DNA from: an uncultured bacterium
GTDB taxonomy: Bacteria > Acidobacteriota > Thermoanaerobaculia > Multivoradales > J023
Assembly (NCBI GenBank): GCA_937948815.1
Contig: CALFAM010000161.1
Span: 1 to 61,553, forward strand
Length of the DNA stretch: 61,553 bases
Reading direction: 5' to 3'
The notes under the pieces: generated by a model
Seen by the model: only the letters and a program-made list of their open reading frames with translations
The model's database searches: none
Told to the model about the DNA's origin: nothing
Part shown: piece after piece, positions 44,415-53,438 of the stretch
How the letters are laid out: each line of letters begins with the position of its first letter
Numbering within the stretch: position 1 is the stretch's first letter
Made by a program: the position numbers and the translations under genes

Positions 44415-46124
44415 TCAGTGGTGGGCTGGGGGCGCCGGGAAACCGGTCACGACATAGCTCCCCGAGCGTCGGTCTCGCGCCAGCACCACGACCTGCTTGT
44501 CTCGTGCATCCTGGAGCAGCTCCGAGAAGCTGTCGTAGCCGTAGTAGCCCTCGTTGAACGATGGCCGCTTGCGCTTCATGGTCTGCTTGATCATCGAGCC
44601 CCAGAGAACTTCCTTGTTCTCGCGTACGAGCGCGACGATGGCCTCGATCATCAGGCCGAAGACTTCGGCATCCTTGGGCGAGAGGTGATCGAGACGCGGC
44701 ACGCGCTGCACGTCGCGCCACATGTCTTCGTAGTAAATGAACTCATCACAGTTGTCGATCAGCAGGTTCGACGACGAGTTCTTGACGCCGATGCCGATCA
44801 CGTACTTGTTGTTCTCTTTGAGCTTCGAGACCAGCGGCGAGAAATCACTGTCGCCCGACACGATGACGAACGTGTCGAGATGGGGCTTGCTGTAGCAGAA
44901 GTCCATCGCATCGACCACGAGCTTGATGTCTGCGCTGTTCTTGCCCGCGTAGAACTTCTGCGGGATGTCGATCAGCTCGATCGCCGCCTCGTGGAATCCG
45001 CGCTTGTAGTCGCCGAATCGCTCCCAGTCCGCATAGGCCCGCTTGACGATGATCTTGCCCTTCTCGAGGACACGCTCGAGCAGCAACCCGATATCGAACT
45101 TCTTGAAGTCCGAGTCCCGGACGCCGATTGCGATGTTCTCGAGATCACAGAACATCGCAATTCGCGCCTCTGATGTCTCGGCCGCACTGGACGTCGTCGC
45201 GACGGGCGCCGAGTCATGCTCGACCGTGCGGTGTCCGAACGGCGCCTTCGGGAGGTCACAGTCGGCCGGCAGAGAGGCCTCCGCCACCGGCGATCTTGGG
45301 GCCGAAAGGCCGGCTTCTGAGACCACGGGCGCCGCTTTGCGCGCGGCACGCTGGTCACCGCCGTGCGATCCAGGCGTTTTCCGTTCGGCCGGCGGCGAAT
45401 CCTGAGCAGATCGTTCATCGCGGTCCGGTGGCTGCTCAGCCTTGGGACGAACCTCAGACTTGGGCCGGCGCTTAGACTCTGGACGAACCTCAGACTTGGG
45501 ACGGACCTCAGCCTTGTGGCGACGATCAGCCTTGGGACGAACCTCAGCCTCGGACCGCTCCTGCGCGGGTTCGGCCTCGGGCTCCGGCTTGCGCTTGGGC
45601 TGGCCTTCGCCTTCAGGTTTCGGCGGCGCGCTGTTCCAACTCGTGATCTCGCGCGCACCGTCGGGCCGAGAGCCCGCGCTCCGCGATGCCTTTGTCCAAG
45701 ACGCCACCTCCGGATCCGCGGACTCCGATTCCTTGGACGCCTTCGAGCCTCCGGCGGTCGTTGCCGGATCAGCCTGCTTGCCTTCCGAGGCGGGCAGCTG
45801 CTCGACACTCGCCTCGCTCGGCTGCGCCCGCTGAGGTCGACGACGGCGGCGCCCACCTCGGCGGCGGCGTGTCGATGCCGCGGGCTCCGCATTTCCGGCC
45901 TCTTCCTCACCTGTCGACTCGGTCGCCCGGGCCGCCTCCACGGTCTCGGTGACCGCGGGCTCGGCACGCGCCGAGCGGGCGGCCCGGTTCGCCGGTTCGC
46001 CCTTCCCGCGCCGTGGACCGCGGTCATCGGATGCCTGCTGAGCCTGGGGCTCCTCGGACGCCGGCTTGGTCGCTGAATCGTCGTCGTTGCTCGCTCCCAA
46101 CCACCAAGGTGACACCGTTCGCAT
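44415..46124 (-). CDS. NYN-domain and LOTUS/OST-HTH RNA-binding protein with long disordered N-terminus
   Basis: A 569-residue protein. The C-terminal half has a PIN-like NYN domain (about 320-467) with acidic metal-binding residues in FCDLEN (D327) and VSGDSDF (D425, D427), followed by a LOTUS/OST-HTH-like domain (about 478-562). This pairing is found in LabA-type bacterial proteins and in animal MARF1/Limkain and suggests RNA binding or cleavage. The first 300 residues are disordered: an Arg tract (86-99) and about six hexapeptides of the type EVRPKS (193-229), from an 18-bp minisatellite. The ATG has GGAGG directly before it; a GTG three codons later, nine bases from GGAGG, may be the real start. 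Confidence 0.88.
   Translation of the reverse strand: MRTVSPWWLGASNDDDSATKPASEEPQAQQASDDRGPRRGKGEPANRAARSARAEPAVTETVEAARATESTGEEEAGNAEPAASTRRRRGGRRRRRPQRAQPSEASVEQLPASEGKQADPATTAGGSKASKESESADPEVASWTKASRSAGSRPDGAREITSWNSAPPKPEGEGQPKRKPEPEAEPAQERSEAEVRPKADRRHKAEVRPKSEVRPESKRRPKSEVRPKAEQPPDRDERSAQDSPPAERKTPGSHGGDQRAARKAAPVVSEAGLSAPRSPVAEASLPADCDLPKAPFGHRTVEHDSAPVATTSSAAETSEARIAMFCDLENIAIGVRDSDFKKFDIGLLLERVLEKGKIIVKRAYADWERFGDYKRGFHEAAIELIDIPQKFYAGKNSADIKLVVDAMDFCYSKPHLDTFVIVSGDSDFSPLVSKLKENNKYVIGIGVKNSSSNLLIDNCDEFIYYEDMWRDVQRVPRLDHLSPKDAEVFGLMIEAIVALVRENKEVLWGSMIKQTMKRKRPSFNEGYYGYDSFSELLQDARDKQVVVLARDRRSGSYVVTGFPAPPAHH
45435..45560. repeat. 18-bp tandem repeat (minisatellite) within the NYN gene
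   Basis: Seven consecutive 18-base units of the type CTCAGCCTTGGGACGAAC, in exact 18-base register at 45435, 45453, 45471, 45489, 45507, 45525 and 45543; the last one and a few internal ones are diverged. The units keep the reading frame and encode the hexapeptides in the disordered part of the NYN-LOTUS protein. Copy-number change would lengthen or shorten the linker without a frameshift. Confidence 0.9.
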
Positions 46125-46331
46125 CCTCCGCAGACTGACTGATTTCGAGGGGTCGCCCGTATCGTGCCAGCAGGAATGCAGCACGCCGGACATGGACTGC
46201 GGATCCTACCATCGGCACCGGCCAAGTTCCGGCCCTCTTCGCCACAACCTAAGCCGGTCACGAAACGCTATACTCCCCGCCCGACCGTGATCGCGGCATG
46301 GACGAGCCGCCAACGGCCAGACGGATCTCTC

Positions 46332-46985
46332 GTGAGCGACTCTCTACCCATCAATTACTTGGCGGTCGATGGCCCGATCGGCGTCGGCAAGACCACCCTG
46401 GTCGACATGCTGACCCGGCGCTTCGAGGGCGTCAAAGTTCTCGAGGACGTCGAGAACCCATTCCTCGACAAGTTCTACAAAGACCGCCCCGGTGGTGCCT
46501 TCCAGACGCAGCTCTACTTTCTGCTCTCGCGATTCCAGCAGCAGCGCGAGATCATCCAGCGCGAGCTGTTTCAGCGCCTGGTGATCGCGGACTATCCGTT
46601 TCAGAAAGACCGCATCTTCGCCTACCTGAATCTGTCGGACGACGAGCTGCTGATCTATGACCGGCTCTACGCCATGCTCGAGGAGCAGACGCCGACGCCG
46701 GATCTGGTTCTCTACCTGGTGGCCGACGTCGAGACCTGCATGGCCCGCATCAAGAAGCGGGCACGAAGCTTCGAGCGCAGCATCTCGCGAAGCTACCTCA
46801 GCGAGCTTCTCGACGCCTATAACCACTACTACCACCACTACAGTCGGTCACCGGTGCTGGTCGTCGACACGCGCAATCTCAACTTCCCCGAGCGGCCGGA
46901 CGATTTCGAAGAGCTGATCCGTCAGCTCCGCAAGCCGCACAAGGGGACGCAGTACTACCTTTCGGGCGGCGACCGCAGTCGCTAG
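46332..46985 (+). CDS. Deoxynucleoside kinase (dAK/dGK family)
   Basis: A 217-residue nucleoside kinase that phosphorylates deoxyadenosine and/or deoxyguanosine, salvaging DNA precursors. It has a P-loop DGPIGVGKTTL (G14-T21), YPFQKDRIFAY, and the lid region CMARIKKRARSFERSISRSY, of which RIKKRAR provides the phosphate-contacting Arg residues. The start is uncertain: GTG 46332 gives the usual short N-terminus, while GTG 46287 lies a few bases after a TATACT hexamer. Neither has a ribosome binding site. thiG begins 18 bases downstream. Confidence 0.88.
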   Translation: MSDSLPINYLAVDGPIGVGKTTLVDMLTRRFEGVKVLEDVENPFLDKFYKDRPGGAFQTQLYFLLSRFQQQREIIQRELFQRLVIADYPFQKDRIFAYLNLSDDELLIYDRLYAMLEEQTPTPDLVLYLVADVETCMARIKKRARSFERSISRSYLSELLDAYNHYYHHYSRSPVLVVDTRNLNFPERPDDFEELIRQLRKPHKGTQYYLSGGDRSR

Positions 46986-47003
46986 CCGCCCCGCGACGAG
47001 TCC

Positions 47004-47843
47004 ATGAACGACGCCAGAAACGACTCGAGACAAGACGTGAACCCCGACACGAACGCTGACCGCTCCATCACGGTCGAACCGCTGCGCATCGCCGATCGTA
47101 CGTTTCGCTCCCGCCTATTCCTCGGCACCGGCAAGTTCCCGGACAGCCCGACCATGGTGCGGGCCTTCGAGGTCGCGCAAACCGAAGTGGTGACCGTCGC
47201 GCTGCGGCGGGTCGACCTGTCGGACACCAGCGAAGCTTCGTTCGTCAATCACATCGACCGCGAACGCTACCTCTTCTTGCCCAATACCGCTGGGTGCTAC
47301 ACCGCTGACGAGGCCGTGCGCACCGCCCGCCTGGCACGCGAGCTCGGCGGCTGGACCTGGGTCAAGCTCGAGGTGATCGGTGACAAGAAAACGCTCTTCC
47401 CGGACAACGTCGAGCTACTCACCGCGACCAAGACGTTGGTCGATGAGGGATTCACGGTTCTCCCGTACACCAGCGACGATCCGGTGACCTGCAAGAAGCT
47501 GGAAGATCTCGGCGCCGCGGCGGTCATGCCTCTCGGCGCACCGATCGGCTCTGGCATGGGGATCCGCAACCCTGCGAACCTCCAGATCATCATCGAACAG
47601 GCCAACGTCCCGGTCATCGTCGATGCCGGCGTCGGCACCGCATCGGACGCCGCGGTCGCCATGGAGCTCGGCGCCGATGGCGTGTTGATGAACACGGGCG
47701 TCGCCTGTGCGGACGACCCGGTGCGGATGGCCTACGCCATGCGTTTGGCCGTCGAGGCTGGCTGGTTGGCCGCGCACGCCGGACGCATTCCCCAGAAGCT
47801 CTACGCCATCGCCTCGTCACCCGAGAAGGGCTTGATCGAGTAG
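47004..47843 (+). CDS. thiG: Thiazole synthase ThiG
   Basis: Forms the thiazole phosphate of thiamine from deoxyxylulose phosphate, dehydroglycine and ThiS-thiocarboxylate. The 279-residue TIM barrel shows [30 protein letters not shown] with Schiff-base K121, [13 protein letters not shown] and [11 protein letters not shown]. The first 20 or so residues are polar and non-conserved. thiS, thiH/thiO and thiF are not nearby, so ThiG is separated from its partners. It is downstream of the deoxynucleoside kinase gene with an 18-base gap. Confidence 0.96.
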   Translation: MNDARNDSRQDVNPDTNADRSITVEPLRIADRTFRSRLFLGTGKFPDSPTMVRAFEVAQTEVVTVALRRVDLSDTSEASFVNHIDRERYLFLPNTAGCYTADEAVRTARLARELGGWTWVKLEVIGDKKTLFPDNVELLTATKTLVDEGFTVLPYTSDDPVTCKKLEDLGAAAVMPLGAPIGSGMGIRNPANLQIIIEQANVPVIVDAGVGTASDAAVAMELGADGVLMNTGVACADDPVRMAYAMRLAVEAGWLAAHAGRIPQKLYAIASSPEKGLIE

Positions 47844-47856
47844 CCTGCTCGCCAGC

Positions 47857-49752
47857 TCAGCTCGTCGCGTCCGCCGGGTCCGAAAGGCCGAGACGGGCTG
47901 CGAGGCCCGATGGCACGAAGAAGTGATTCACACTGATCGCCGGGTTGACGCCGGACTCCGGCGTATAAGGGTAGATGGTGCGTGTCCGCGTGCTGTAGTC
48001 GCGGACGCGGACGTAGCCGGCCCGCCGGGCGCATGCCGACCAGGCAGCGCGCAACGGCGCCCCCAGTCGCACCGGCGGACGGGCGTCGGCCGGGCGTAGC
48101 CCCTGACCCGATTTCTCGTGCACGTAGCGGAAGCCGGCATGGAAGGTGTTCCACGCCGTGGCACGCAGATCGTCGATCGCCAGCGCGTTCTCTTCCGTGA
48201 ACAAGAGCACGATCCCCGCGTCGTGGTAGCCACGAAAGACGTCGACCATACGCTCGTCCGTCTGATTCCTCACTTCGTGAAAGCCGTTACCCACCAGCAT
48301 CACGGCCCCATCCGGGTCCGCATCGGCAGCTACCAGGGCATCGATCAGGATCTTCGGCTGGCCGATATCGGCCTGGCGCACGAAGAGCTGGTCGCGCGGT
48401 AGATTGCCGCGCGCCTGCTCCGCCTCTGCCGCATCGATCGCCGCGTCTTCGAGATCCGCCCCCACATACCGAATCTGCTCGTCCCCGGACCGCTCGAGCC
48501 GCTGCCGGGTGGCTTCCCCGCGGCCGATCGCATGCTCGATGAATACGGTGTAGGAGAAGCCGGTGTCGGCGCAAAAGCGGTCGAGCGCATCGTTCGCCTG
48601 GGCAAAGGTGCGCCGGTTGGCGTCCTGGCTGGCACCGACATTGTCGCCCCGACGCACCCACTCCCCCCGCGGTCCGTTGACCAGAATCTCGACACCATTC
48701 GCCAGATAGGGCTGGTAGGCCTCGATAATGCCGAACGGCCCCGGGCCACGGGCAAAGCCACGCTCTCCCAATCGCGTCACGCGATAGCCCTCGCCGTCAC
48801 GCTCCATCCAACCTGCCGACGTGAGCACTTCGAGCGCACCGGCGGCACAGACCGGGTGTCGAAGACTCCAATCGGTCGGCACCACGCGTCGCCCACAGGC
48901 AAGGTCGTGGGTTCGCTCCTGGGCGCGCAGACCGAGCACGATCGGCACCAGCCGATAGCCGATTTCGACTTCTTCCAGCGTCGGAATCCAGTGGTTCTGA
49001 TGCTCCGACGATCGCGGCCGCGCATAGGATGCATGCTCGAGCAGTGCTTCGAGCGCATCCCCTTCCAGGGTCTCGCCACCGAAAAGCTGGCGCCACAAAC
49101 CCGAGCGACCGCCGACGTCCGCGGCGAAGCGCCCCGTGGGTGCCGGATCGACTGCGCCCAACAGACTCCGAACCCGAGGATGGCCGGCGATCCGATAGCT
49201 GTCCTCGTACTGCTCGACGACTCCCCGCGAAAGCAGGAAGTGGAGATCCTTCTCCAGCTCGTCGCTGCGAAGGCGCGCCGTCCGACCATCGATCACGACC
49301 TCGCAGTGGCTCGGATAGATCGCCTCACCACGGATCAGGCGGTCGAGCAGCCCGAGCGAGGAAAACGTACCGAGGACATGACGAAGCAACCAGAGATCTG
49401 GCGGCGCGGTGATCGACGCGGTCAACACCACCTGGCGGGCAACACGACAAGCCCGTTCCAAGCTCTCGCGTGTCGCCGCGGGGAGCCCGACTGTCGCCGC
49501 GTCTCGTTCCAGCGCTTCGACCACACGCAGCACGCGGAGGCCCATGCGAAACAGCACGGGAACGCGATCGCGCAAGGCGTCCCAGGCATCCTTCTCGAGA
49601 AATGGATAGCCCGAGCTGGTCAGATGCGTCGGCCGCACCAGGATCGGAACCAAAGCCGTTGCAAGTGAATCTCGGCCGACGCCCTCCAGCGCCAACAACC
49701 GTTGGGCAACGGCCTGTGTGGAATCGGCCAGGTTTGATGCGGGTTTCGCCAA
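47857..49752 (-). CDS. SAM-dependent methyltransferase-like protein with internal winged helix
   Basis: A 631-residue protein not assigned to a named family. The C-terminal part (about 400-525) fits a class I methyltransferase: motif I as EHAIGRGEAT (406-415), a strand ending in acidic D433 (YVGADLEDAAIDAA), RQADIG (459-464) and VMLVGNGFHEV (484-494). About residues 300-333 look like a winged helix (ALEVLTSAGWMERDGEGYRV). The first 250 residues are alpha-helical and unrecognised. Hydrophobic export signals are absent, so it is cytosolic. It converges on thiG with a 13-base gap. The substrate is unknown. Confidence 0.65.
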   Translation of the reverse strand: MAKPASNLADSTQAVAQRLLALEGVGRDSLATALVPILVRPTHLTSSGYPFLEKDAWDALRDRVPVLFRMGLRVLRVVEALERDAATVGLPAATRESLERACRVARQVVLTASITAPPDLWLLRHVLGTFSSLGLLDRLIRGEAIYPSHCEVVIDGRTARLRSDELEKDLHFLLSRGVVEQYEDSYRIAGHPRVRSLLGAVDPAPTGRFAADVGGRSGLWRQLFGGETLEGDALEALLEHASYARPRSSEHQNHWIPTLEEVEIGYRLVPIVLGLRAQERTHDLACGRRVVPTDWSLRHPVCAAGALEVLTSAGWMERDGEGYRVTRLGERGFARGPGPFGIIEAYQPYLANGVEILVNGPRGEWVRRGDNVGASQDANRRTFAQANDALDRFCADTGFSYTVFIEHAIGRGEATRQRLERSGDEQIRYVGADLEDAAIDAAEAEQARGNLPRDQLFVRQADIGQPKILIDALVAADADPDGAVMLVGNGFHEVRNQTDERMVDVFRGYHDAGIVLLFTEENALAIDDLRATAWNTFHAGFRYVHEKSGQGLRPADARPPVRLGAPLRAAWSACARRAGYVRVRDYSTRTRTIYPYTPESGVNPAISVNHFFVPSGLAARLGLSDPADATS

Positions 49753-49916
49753 GGGCCACTCCTCGTTTCGCTCGGGTCACCGTTTGAGATCGTCAGGGCA
49801 GGCCACCGGGCGAGGTCCCGCGGCCACGTCGTGCGACCACGTCACACAGGCAAACGGCCCGAATCACCACCTCGCGATTCTGTCATTGGAAACGTGTGTC
49901 CGAACGCTCGAGACGA

Positions 49917-49955
49917 TTGACAGGCGCATCCGCGCCCACTACTATCAGATTGATA
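49917..49955 (+). promoter_or_regulatory. padR promoter with overlapping palindrome
   Basis: TTGACA (49917-49922), a 17-base spacer and TACTAT (49940-49945) form a near-consensus sigma-70 promoter. A palindrome TATCA-GAT-TGATA (49943-49955) covers the -10 and the expected start near 49952. Since the first gene downstream is a PadR repressor, this palindrome is a likely operator for autoregulation. Confidence 0.7.
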
Positions 49956-49996
49956 ATAGAAGATGTCTGCACACCAGGCTTCACCTGGCCCGACGC

Positions 49997-50362
49997 ATGA
50001 AAGATCAGCCCACGACAGCCCACTCCTTCTTGCCCCTGCATGCGTTGGAGTTTCAAACGCTGCTGAGCCTGAGCGCGGGTTCGGCCCATGCCTACGCCAT
50101 CGTACAGGCCATCGAGAAGCGACAACCGGCGTGGTCTCCGGTCCAGCCTACGAACATGTACCGCCGCATCTGGCGACTCGCGGCCGACGGCCTGATCGAG
50201 CAGATCGAAGCGCCGCCGAATGTCACGGATCCGAGGCGGAAGTACTTTGCCATCACCGAGCTTGGCAGCCAGGTCGCCGCCGCCGAGGCGGCACGGCTCC
50301 GCTCCCTGCTTCGTCACGCGGAAGAAGCCGGGATCGTCGCGCGAGAGGTTCCCCAAGCGTGA
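49997..50362 (+). CDS. PadR-family transcriptional regulator
   Basis: A 121-residue winged-helix repressor. The conserved pattern is PLHALEFQTLLSLSAGSAHAYAIVQAIEKR-like (key parts FQTLLSLS and HAYAIVQAI), then NMYRRIWRLAADGLIE and RRKYFAITELG for the wing. PadR proteins usually repress adjacent transporter or detoxification genes. It is immediately followed by, and overlaps, an ADOP-type permease gene, a pairing that is characteristic of that permease family. The preferred start is ATG 49997, without a strong ribosome binding site. Confidence 0.88.
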   Translation: MKDQPTTAHSFLPLHALEFQTLLSLSAGSAHAYAIVQAIEKRQPAWSPVQPTNMYRRIWRLAADGLIEQIEAPPNVTDPRRKYFAITELGSQVAAAEAARLRSLLRHAEEAGIVAREVPQA

Positions 50363-53097
50363 ATGCCGAAATGAATGCCGACTGTCCATGGCTGGTCCGA
50401 GTCTTTCGATTCTGGCTGCGACTGATTCCGACCCGTTTCGGCCCCGATGTCAGGCGAGAGATCGCCCTCTTGTTCGAGGATCGACTGCGCGAGGGATCCT
50501 TGACGCCGAGCCGGCGACTCTTGCTGTTGTTGCAGGCGATGGCCGATGCCGTACTCCATGGCCGGCATCCTGTTTTCGAACGCCCGCTTCGTTCCTGCAC
50601 CGCGCGCCGCGACCACGTCGCCGAGCCAGGGAAACGACGGCACGAGCGCCGCACCACGAGAGGAGACGATCTGATGAGCTCGATGCTGCAAGACCTCCGC
50701 TTCGCCCTCCGCTCGCTGCGCCGCCGCCCCGTCTTCGCGACCTTCGCGATCGTCGCCCTGGCGCTCGGGGTCGGCGGCACGACCTCGATGTTCAGCGTCG
50801 TCGATGGCGTGCTCTTGAAAAAGCTGCCGTATCGCGATCCTTCGACCGTCGTGAGCATCTGGAAGGCGTGGCCGAGCTGGCGAGGGGAACCCGGCCTCGA
50901 CTACGTCTGGGACCACATTCACTTCCCTTGGGGGGACTACCTTCAGGTGCGCGACCACGCCACCTCGCTCGAGACAGTCGCCGCCCACGCGCAGGAAGTC
51001 GCCGTCATGACAGGCGACGGCAACGCCGAAGAGCTATCGATTGGCGAGGCCAGCGCCAATCTCTTCGAGATGCTAGGCGTCCGCATGCCCCTGGGGCGCG
51101 GCTTTGCCTCCAACGAGGTCGCGCCAGCCGGCGAGCCGGCGCGGCTGATGGTGCTCAGCCACGAGCTCTGGCAACGCCGGTTCGGAGGCGACCCCAGCGT
51201 GCTCGGGCAGACGACCACCCTCGGTGCCGAAGCCTTCGAGATCATCGGCGTCTTGCCGCCACGCTTTCGATTGCCCAGCGATCTGATCGCGACCCACGAC
51301 AATGGCGGCGACGTCGACCCAGGACTTCGCGATGCATGGCTCCCCCTCGGCTACCACGGTGCCGACCGCGGCAACTCGTTCGAGCTGATCGCCCGGTTGG
51401 CGCCGGGCGCCTCGGCCGAACAAGCGCAGGCCGAGGTCCAATCCCTGATGACCGACGGGCCGGACGACCAGATCGCTCGCGTGGTTCCGCGCAAGGACGT
51501 GCTCACCCGCGGGTATGGCACGCCACTGGTCGTGCTCCTCGCGGCTGCCGGCCTCTTGATGCTCATCGCCTGCACCAACGTGATGGGGCTGCTGCTCGGC
51601 GAGGCACCCGGCCGGCAGCGCGAGATCAGTGTGCGAGCCGCACTCGGTGCCCCGCCCCGGCGTATCCTCCGCCAGCTTCTGACGGAGAACGTCCTGTTGG
51701 GGCTCGCTGGCGCCGGGCTCGGCTTCTGGGTTGCACGCATCGGCACCAGCGCGCTGCTTGCTGTTGCGCCGCCCTTACCCCGCCTCGAAGCGGTCACCAT
51801 CGATGGGCGGGTCATGCTCTTCGCCGCCGTGGCCGGTGTCGCCACAGGGCTCGTCTTCGGCATGCTTCCCGCGCTCCACCTGGTGCGCGGCGCGGGCGCC
51901 AAGCTACGTGTACGCGCCAGCAGCAAGCGTGCGCGGCCGTTGCAGTCCTTGGGTGTTGCGGCACAGGTCGGCTTGACCGTGGTCTTGCTGGTTTCCGCTG
52001 GGCTCTTCGGGCGTAGCCTGCTGCAACTCTTCGCTGTCGAGCCGGGCTTCCGAACCGCTCAGCTGGCGGCGCTGGAGCTTCGCATGCCACCCGAAGAACC
52101 AACGACACCAGACGATCGCACTCGCTTCTTGGACGCGGTGTATCGGGCCAGTACCGGTACGCCGGGGGTCGTTGCGGCGAGCGCGGCCCGCCGCTTGCCC
52201 TTCGCGAGCGGCAACGGCACCCAGAGCTTCTCGTTCCTTCGTGACGGCGAAGAAGTCGGCTCCACCCAGCTCCCGATGTTCGTCCACCCGAGCTACTTCG
52301 AGATGCTCGGTATCCCCCTGCTGCAGGGTCGTTCGCTGCAGGTCAGCGACAACCGCGACACCGAACCGGTGATCGTGATCAGCCGAGCGCTGGCCGAGCA
52401 GAACTGGCCCGACCGATCGCCGATCGGTGAACGGGTTCGCTACCGCGGCCGCGACTGGACGATCGTCGGCGTGGTGGGTGATGTGCTGCACCAGGCGCTC
52501 GGCGACGACACCATCGCCACCTTCTACGCCTCGGCCTACCAGGTGGCGCAGCACACGATGCAGCTGATCGTCCGCACGACCGGCGAGCCCAGCACCGTCC
52601 TACCGACGCTGCGCGAGCGCCTGGTTGCCATCCACCCCAACATCGCCATTCGCGAAGCGGGAACGATGACCAACCTGATGAAGGAGTCTGCTTCGGACGC
52701 TCACTTTCGGGCCGTCTTGCTCGGAACCTTCGCCACCCTCGCCACCCTGCTCGCGGTCATTGGCATCTTCGGCGTGACCGCGCGGTCGATCGCGGCGCGC
52801 TCGCGCGAGCTCGGCATTCGTTCCGCGCTCGGCGCGCCTTTGCGGGCGCTCGAGCTCTTGGTGCTTCGCGATGGTCTCGCGAGCGCTTTGCTCGGTGTCG
52901 TGGGCGGTCTGCTCGGCGCCATTGTCGCGGCACGATGGATCGGGCACCTACTCTTCGAGGTTCCGCCGCTCGATCCGCTGACCTACGCGGGCGCCACCGT
53001 CCTGGCAACCACGGTGTGTCTGATCGCCGCCTACCTGCCGGCGCGCAAGATCGCGCGCATTCAGCCGCGCGAGGTCATGACGGACGACCAATCCTGA
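50359..53097 (+). CDS. ABC transporter permease, ADOP-type (orphan FtsX/MacB-like)
   Basis: A 912-residue inner-membrane protein beginning at a GTG that overlaps the padR stop, with GAGAGG upstream; ATG 50371 is an alternative. An N-terminal helical segment of about 100 residues precedes MLQDLRFALRSLRRRPVFA, the start of the first MacB-type unit. Two FtsX-like permease regions follow, each with a periplasmic domain, ending with the conserved ARIQPREVM. The duplicated arrangement, the N-terminal extension and the PadR partner fit the acidobacterial duplicated orphan permease family, which lacks an adjacent ATPase; none is found here. The substrate is unknown. Confidence 0.9.
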   Translation: MNAEMNADCPWLVRVFRFWLRLIPTRFGPDVRREIALLFEDRLREGSLTPSRRLLLLLQAMADAVLHGRHPVFERPLRSCTARRDHVAEPGKRRHERRTTRGDDLMSSMLQDLRFALRSLRRRPVFATFAIVALALGVGGTTSMFSVVDGVLLKKLPYRDPSTVVSIWKAWPSWRGEPGLDYVWDHIHFPWGDYLQVRDHATSLETVAAHAQEVAVMTGDGNAEELSIGEASANLFEMLGVRMPLGRGFASNEVAPAGEPARLMVLSHELWQRRFGGDPSVLGQTTTLGAEAFEIIGVLPPRFRLPSDLIATHDNGGDVDPGLRDAWLPLGYHGADRGNSFELIARLAPGASAEQAQAEVQSLMTDGPDDQIARVVPRKDVLTRGYGTPLVVLLAAAGLLMLIACTNVMGLLLGEAPGRQREISVRAALGAPPRRILRQLLTENVLLGLAGAGLGFWVARIGTSALLAVAPPLPRLEAVTIDGRVMLFAAVAGVATGLVFGMLPALHLVRGAGAKLRVRASSKRARPLQSLGVAAQVGLTVVLLVSAGLFGRSLLQLFAVEPGFRTAQLAALELRMPPEEPTTPDDRTRFLDAVYRASTGTPGVVAASAARRLPFASGNGTQSFSFLRDGEEVGSTQLPMFVHPSYFEMLGIPLLQGRSLQVSDNRDTEPVIVISRALAEQNWPDRSPIGERVRYRGRDWTIVGVVGDVLHQALGDDTIATFYASAYQVAQHTMQLIVRTTGEPSTVLPTLRERLVAIHPNIAIREAGTMTNLMKESASDAHFRAVLLGTFATLATLLAVIGIFGVTARSIAARSRELGIRSALGAPLRALELLVLRDGLASALLGVVGGLLGAIVAARWIGHLLFEVPPLDPLTYAGATVLATTVCLIAAYLPARKIARIQPREVMTDDQS

Positions 53098-53120
53098 GCC
53101 ATCTGCGGCCATCCAGGGAC

Positions 53121-53438
53121 CTATGGCTCGCAGCCCGGTGCCAGGAAGCTCGTCTCCGGAAGCCCGCGCTGGGTCGCCGCCTGCGGCCCTGAGCTCGGCC
53201 CATTCGCAGCCGCGACGGCCAAGCCGTACAGCCCACCGAACACCAGCACGAGGACGACGAAGCCGAGGACGAGCCCGTGCACCGGGCGCCTTCTTTTCGC
53301 GGGAACCGCGCGAGCCCAGGGCTCGCGCTTCGCTCGCTGGCGAACGTCTCCGGTCAGTGAATCCAGGCCATACGATGGGTCTCGGACGGTGGACTGACGG
53401 GGCGCAGGTAGCGAGTGCCATCCTTCAAGAGCAACCAT
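53121..53438 (-). CDS. Possible small single-pass membrane protein
   Basis: A 105-residue frame with one strong hydrophobic segment (LVLGFVVLVLVFGGLYGLAVAA, key part GFVVLVLVFGGLYG) preceded by a basic stretch (AKRRRP), so an N-in, C-out protein is predicted. The only ATG lies 85 bases inside the upstream gene in another frame, which lowers confidence; a later alternative start codon may be used. It sits at the end of the receptor/propeller operon. No family was recognised. Confidence 0.4.
   Translation of the reverse strand: MVALEGWHSLPAPRQSTVRDPSYGLDSLTGDVRQRAKREPWARAVPAKRRRPVHGLVLGFVVLVLVFGGLYGLAVAAANGPSSGPQAATQRGLPETSFLAPGCEP

Noticed and set aside
45435-45560. The 18-bp array as a CRISPR or regulatory repeat
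   Set aside because: Units are contiguous and keep the reading frame of the NYN gene; it is a coding minisatellite.
46269-46289. TATACT hexamer as a leaderless promoter for the deoxynucleoside kinase with GTG start at 46287
   Set aside because: The spacing is twelve rather than six bases and the extra N-terminal residues are not family-like; kept only as an alternative start.
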